The notes under the pieces: generated by a model | The model's database searches: none | Told to the model about the DNA's origin: nothing | Seen by the model: only the letters and a program-made list of their open reading frames with translations | Source: Lachnospiraceae bacterium UBA1718 | GTDB lineage: Bacteria > Bacillota > Clostridia > Lachnospirales > Lachnospiraceae | Assembly (NCBI GenBank): GCA_002317245.1 | Contig: DCIU01000151.1 | Location: 11,233-34,595 of the forward strand | Reading direction: 5' to 3' | DNA length: 23,363 nucleotides | Shown here: piece by piece, positions 22,493 to 23,363 of the stretch | Numbering within the stretch: position 1 is the first letter of the stretch | How the letters are laid out: each line of letters starts with the position of its first letter | Made by a program: the position numbers and the translations under genes

Positions 22493-23311
22493 TCAGTTAG
22501 AAGTGAGATTGTTATAAATCTTAATCTCAATTCTTCTGTTCTTAGCTCTTCCTTCCGGTGTTGAGTTGTCAGCTACCGGAATATACTCACCTCGTCCTGA
22601 ATGCTTAATCTTAGCAGGATCAAGTGAAGTGTTATCTACCAGATAATCAAACATTGCAAGAGCACGATAGGAACTTAAGACATCATTACTCTCAAAATGT
22701 GAAGTATGTATAGGGACGTTGTCTGTATGTCCCTCAATCTCGATGGTACTCTGAGCATATCTCTCAAGAATCATCGCTATCTTCTGAATCATCGGAAGCG
22801 CTTCCTGTCTTAGACTTGCCGAACCAGAATCGAACAGAACTGAACCCTTAAGTGTCAGCTGAACATACTGAGAAGTGAAATAGATATCTACATCCTTATC
22901 AACACCATTCTCTACAAGTGCCTCATTCACCTTCTCTGCTAACTGTTCGCTGGCCTCAAGCTGGGCCTGTTCAAGCTGAGCCTTCAGATCTTCAGTGTCC
23001 TCTTCAAGTTCATTCTTGCTAGTCTTCTTATCAGCTGCCTGTCCAGTGTTAACAATGTATTGGTCCAGGTTGTTAAGCTGGCTTACACCATTACTGATAA
23101 GCAATCCATCATCGAAGGATGATCCACCAGCTGTAAATACACTAAAGGTATTGGCGAAGGATGCTGCTATCTCTTCGAACTTCTGAGCGTCAACGGTAGA
23201 CATTGAGAAAAGCAGAACGAAGAAGCAAAGGAGCAGGTTCATCAGATCGGCGAAGGTACTTTGCCACGCCGGCGCGCCTTTTGGTGGCTCTTCAGCTTTT
23301 CTCTTAGCCAT
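22493..23311 (-). CDS. motB: Stator protein MotB
   Basis: 272 residues. One membrane helix carries the proton-channel aspartate D22 (AWQSTFADLMNLLLCFFVLL). A plug/linker with a coiled-coil-like stretch (about 95-135) and a C-terminal OmpA-type peptidoglycan-binding domain (IEIEGHTDNVPI, then GRGEYIPVADNSTPEGRAKN) follow. With MotA it forms the torque-generating ion channel. GGGAGGT precedes the ATG, which overlaps the motA stop by eight bases. The PAWQ-FADLMN pattern fits proton or sodium stators; the coupling ion is not decided here. Confidence 0.95.
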   Translation of the reverse strand: MAKRKAEEPPKGAPAWQSTFADLMNLLLCFFVLLFSMSTVDAQKFEEIAASFANTFSVFTAGGSSFDDGLLISNGVSQLNNLDQYIVNTGQAADKKTSKNELEEDTEDLKAQLEQAQLEASEQLAEKVNEALVENGVDKDVDIYFTSQYVQLTLKGSVLFDSGSASLRQEALPMIQKIAMILERYAQSTIEIEGHTDNVPIHTSHFESNDVLSSYRALAMFDYLVDNTSLDPAKIKHSGRGEYIPVADNSTPEGRAKNRRIEIKIYNNLTSN

Positions 23312-23363
23312 CTAAGTCACCTCCCTGTGCATCTAATGCAGCCCTATCCTTAGGGTTCAGGAA
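23304..23363 (-). CDS. motA: Stator protein MotA, C-terminal end (partial)
   Basis: The last 19 codons and the TAA of a gene that begins beyond the right edge. The peptide FLNPKDRAALDAQGGDLDG includes the PKDR motif found at the C-terminus of MotA proteins, and the next gene is motB. The stop overlaps the motB ATG (ATGGCTAA), and the motB ribosome-binding site lies inside this coding sequence. Identity rests on the short motif plus context. Confidence 0.88.
   Translation of the reverse strand, partial: FLNPKDRAALDAQGGDLDG

Overview
The window looks like chromosomal DNA of a motile Gram-positive Clostridia, most likely a Lachnospiraceae relative of Roseburia, Butyrivibrio or Lachnospira. This is judged from gene content and order, strong GGAGG ribosome-binding sites, CheC/CheD/FliY-type chemotaxis and protein resemblance; no database search was possible. 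It is dominated by one very long fla/che operon on the minus strand, read from right to left. Between the 3' end of motA at the right edge and position 1709 there are 26 genes (motA partial), mostly separated by under 30 bases or overlapping. Its promoter lies outside the window.

Order in the direction of transcription: motA(end)-motB-fliL-fliM-fliY-cheY-fliO-fliP-fliQ-fliR-flhB-flhA-flhF-flhG-PilZ protein-cheB-cheA-cheW-cheC-cheD-small membrane protein-sigma-28 (fliA/sigD)-FapA family-small hydrophilic protein-DUF6115-like membrane protein-MltG-like membrane protein. It encodes the stator, the C-ring switch, the type III export gate, the FlhF/FlhG placement GTPase/ATPase pair, the core chemotaxis pathway with CheC/CheD adaptation, the motility sigma factor, and a tail of poorly characterised motility-linked proteins.

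The left end differs. At the edge is the start of rpsB (ribosomal protein S2), on the same strand as the operon, with its own promoter and leader. In Bacillus subtilis rpsB also lies just downstream of fla/che, so this is old synteny. Here the two are separated by a two-gene unit on the opposite strand, with its own sigma-A promoter. Its first gene encodes tandem MshEN-like repeats (a known c-di-GMP-binding fold) fused to a CheX/CheC-type phosphatase domain. Its second gene encodes a single-domain CheY. This unit meets the fla/che operon head-on at two near-identical inverted palindromes (1604-1634 and 1659-1689) that act as terminators and resemble REP/BIME elements.

Points of most interest: the MshEN-CheX fusion paired with a CheY, a candidate route from c-di-GMP to CheY dephosphorylation; a CheB with no receiver domain; an out-of-frame fliR/flhB junction where the best FlhB start is a CTG overlapping the fliR stop; and three separate CheY-P phosphatases with intact active-site motifs (CheX-like, CheC, FliY).
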